64,000 nucleotides of DNA from Trichoplax adhaerens (Eukaryota > Placozoa > Uniplacotomia > Trichoplacea > Trichoplacidae), in NCBI RefSeq assembly GCF_000150275.1, contig NW_002060946.1, positions 5,719,143 to 5,783,142 on the forward strand, read 5' to 3'. Each line of letters starts with the position of its first letter. The first letter of the stretch is position 1. Below the pieces are notes generated by a model. That model did no database searches and was not told the origin of the DNA. It worked only from the letters and a program-made list of their open reading frames with translations. The position numbers and the translations under genes are program-made. Of the stretch, positions 63,291-64,000 are shown in pieces.

Positions 63291-64000
63291 GTTAATAAGT
63301 GACCTCAATGAAGGTATTAAAATTGTATATTTGGACTCACCTCCAGATGGAGGCGATTATCTAATACACTATTTTCATGCCGAAAGAAGACTAAACAGCT
63401 CAAGCTTGTTTATAAAGAAAAAAGATTGAATACCGATTGATTTAATATATATATATGTACATCAGTAATGTGAAAATAGCAGGTGCATCTTTAGGAAATA
63501 AGGCTTATTCTTAAAGATGTGCAATTTAATTCAAGCAGAATAGTCAATTTCGTTATAATACTGCACTGTTTTCCTTCACGCGCAACCAAGGTGTTATGTA
63601 AATAGATAAGTCCAGCTTAATATTGATTTGAATTTTAAAAGTTAATATTATCTAAGTATAAAATAATCCTGATAAATATCAAACTATAATATGTAACCTT
63701 TCATTCTATAGAAAATATTTCAAATTATAATAAATAAAAGAGTTGAAAAGGCAAACGTAATTACCGTCAAAGATCGAAGAATTGCTGCTACCTATTCTAT
63801 TATTTTAGTTTTTATTTATAAATATCTATTTTTAGCTTATTGTAGTTATGAAAAATTTACTGTATAGATCTATTTATCATTAGTTATATAAATCAATTGA
63901 AATCTTACGATAAAAGTATTTCATTTCTTTCAATTAAGACAGCAAATCAGTTTATGCTTTATTTCTCGCATCTCATTTAGTATATTACCATTTTCTGTTC

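Larger units (their letters stand above)
56826..64000. other. AT-rich intergenic region to the window end
   Basis: No confident gene is seen; all frames are short. It contains a G11 tract at 57862-57872, a diverged tandem duplication at 59503-59925, AT microsatellites near 61050-61090 and 63450, and two short perfect hairpins near 63264-63353. The first few hundred bases must contain the 5' region of the GPCR gene ending at 56825. Confidence 0.5.

Overview
The window is nuclear DNA of an animal, probably a placozoan such as Trichoplax; that name is an inference. It is strongly AT-rich. Genes with animal-type domain architecture carry short GT-AG introns, sit beside intronless rhodopsin-class GPCR genes, and are separated by long AT-rich gaps. 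A run of 50 Ns at 35649-35698 shows that the sequence is a draft scaffold.

Layout. Four class A GPCR genes lie on the minus strand: one cut by the left window edge (1-550), two close paralogues (18957-20021 and 27915-28979), and a more distant relative (55779-56825). The 3' end of the 27915 gene has been duplicated just downstream. The block 30100-32460 is a degenerate tandem array. Next comes a two-exon deoxyribose-phosphate aldolase gene (DERA, 33304-35512), followed by the gap and an almost identical second copy (37466-39788). The two homologous blocks end exactly at the gap, so this is probably two unmerged haplotypes or an unresolved tandem duplication. The DERA intron holds a 79-bp minisatellite with a two-unit higher-order pattern.

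DERA and a 12-exon ALDH16A1 gene (41501-46753) are arranged head to head across a GC-richer intergenic region of about 1.7 kb. DERA releases acetaldehyde from deoxyribose-5-phosphate. This ALDH16A1 keeps the catalytic Cys and Glu that mammalian ALDH16A1 has lost. The pair could therefore be a deoxyribose-salvage and aldehyde-detoxification unit, which is an inference.

The remaining long stretches (551-18956, 20022-27440, 28980-30100, 46754-55778, 56826-64000) show no confident gene. They contain diverged short tandem duplications, microsatellites, hairpins and a few coding-like remnants. I found no convincing tRNA, rRNA, CRISPR array or intact transposon.
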